A stretch of 25,769 nucleotides of DNA from contig CAYJWU010000009.1 in assembly GCA_964374025.1 (NCBI GenBank), forward strand, positions 1 to 25,769, given 5' to 3'. The translations under genes and the position numbers were made by a program. This stretch comes from JBASTI01 sp964374025. GTDB lineage: Bacteria > Patescibacteriota > Minisyncoccia > Spechtbacterales > HO2-43-30. A model generated the notes under the pieces. That model saw nothing but the letters and a program-made list of their open reading frames with translations. It ran no database searches and was not told the origin of the DNA. This document shows positions 25,737 through 25,769 of the stretch, piece by piece; the stretch's first letter is position 1; every line of letters starts with the position of its first letter.

Positions 25737-25769
25737 ATGAATTTACGAAGGCGAAAGGTGTTGTTTGTT
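25737..25769 (+). CDS. start of a gene cut by the window end
   Basis: ATG at 25737 after GGAGG, reading MNLRRRKVLFV before the window ends. A basic N-terminus followed by hydrophobic residues could be a membrane protein start or a strand of a Rossmann fold; too short to say. Confidence 0.45.
   Translation, partial: MNLRRRKVLFV

Overview
The window reads as a chromosomal segment of a Candidate Phyla Radiation (Patescibacteria) genome, most likely a Parcubacteria-type lineage. The basis is inference from gene content: a minimal division cluster (mraZ-rsmH-ftsL-ftsI with no mur genes attached), a bifunctional glucose/mannose-phosphate isomerase, KhpA, MltG, split ribosomal-protein clusters, many short orphan proteins, and many genes without a Shine-Dalgarno sequence. 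TGA is used as an ordinary stop (for example at 11226 and 20341), so this is not one of the TGA-recoding CPR lineages. Two runs of exactly 100 N (13318-13417, 22931-23030) are scaffold gaps.

Layout. 1-1053: a promoter, a hairpin leader, a small orphan cassette, and palindromic repeats. 1054-2870: an HTH/LAGLIDADG-like protein, tRNA-Thr, a PIG-L deacetylase, rpmG and tRNA-Trp. 2871-6320: palindromic repeats, an orphan 195-aa gene, then an operon of a 701-aa protein with two HTH+phosphoesterase modules and an HNH-type protein. 6367-11226: mltG, an amino-acid permease fused to stress-protein domains, and a fatty-acid desaturase. 11262-13212: rplJ-rplL behind a structured attenuator leader, a winged-helix protein and tRNA-Val. 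13258-13555: an 82-bp tandem palindrome array broken by a gap. 13567-16967: mraZ, rsmH, ftsL, ftsI. 17084-18904: an accessory island with a long hairpin-rich transcript, a RelE-type toxin-antitoxin pair on the minus strand and a compact structured RNA. 18905-22920: a Cys-rich small protein, sugar-phosphate isomerase, glutaredoxin, isoaspartyl methyltransferase, flavin reductase, a membrane protein, a remnant of thpR and a secreted Cys-rich protein. 23034-25769: khpA, rsmI, an alkyltransferase-like protein, a histidine phosphatase and an orphan gene.

The most striking signal is a family of tiny hairpins, 6-bp arms around a 3-nt loop (15 bp, always beginning TC and ending GA), alone or as adjacent pairs. 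They lie between genes, in the rplJ leader, and inside genes. In the PIG-L gene, rpmG and rplJ they are codon-aligned in one and the same frame, encoding Ser-Ala-x-Gly-Gly; removing them restores plausible family-length proteins. Other palindromes lie inside rplL, rsmI, rsmH and the Cys-rich gene. This looks like a miniature palindromic element able to spread into essential coding regions, comparable in concept to Rickettsia palindromic elements.

A second theme is transcription start at or next to the start codon: consensus promoters place the expected start within a few bases of the ATG for the 1054 gene, rpmG, mltG, the 12519 gene and the antitoxin, all without Shine-Dalgarno sequences. The other two candidates for undescribed biology are the hairpin-rich transcript at 17119-17890 and the three-way-junction RNA at 18661-18818.
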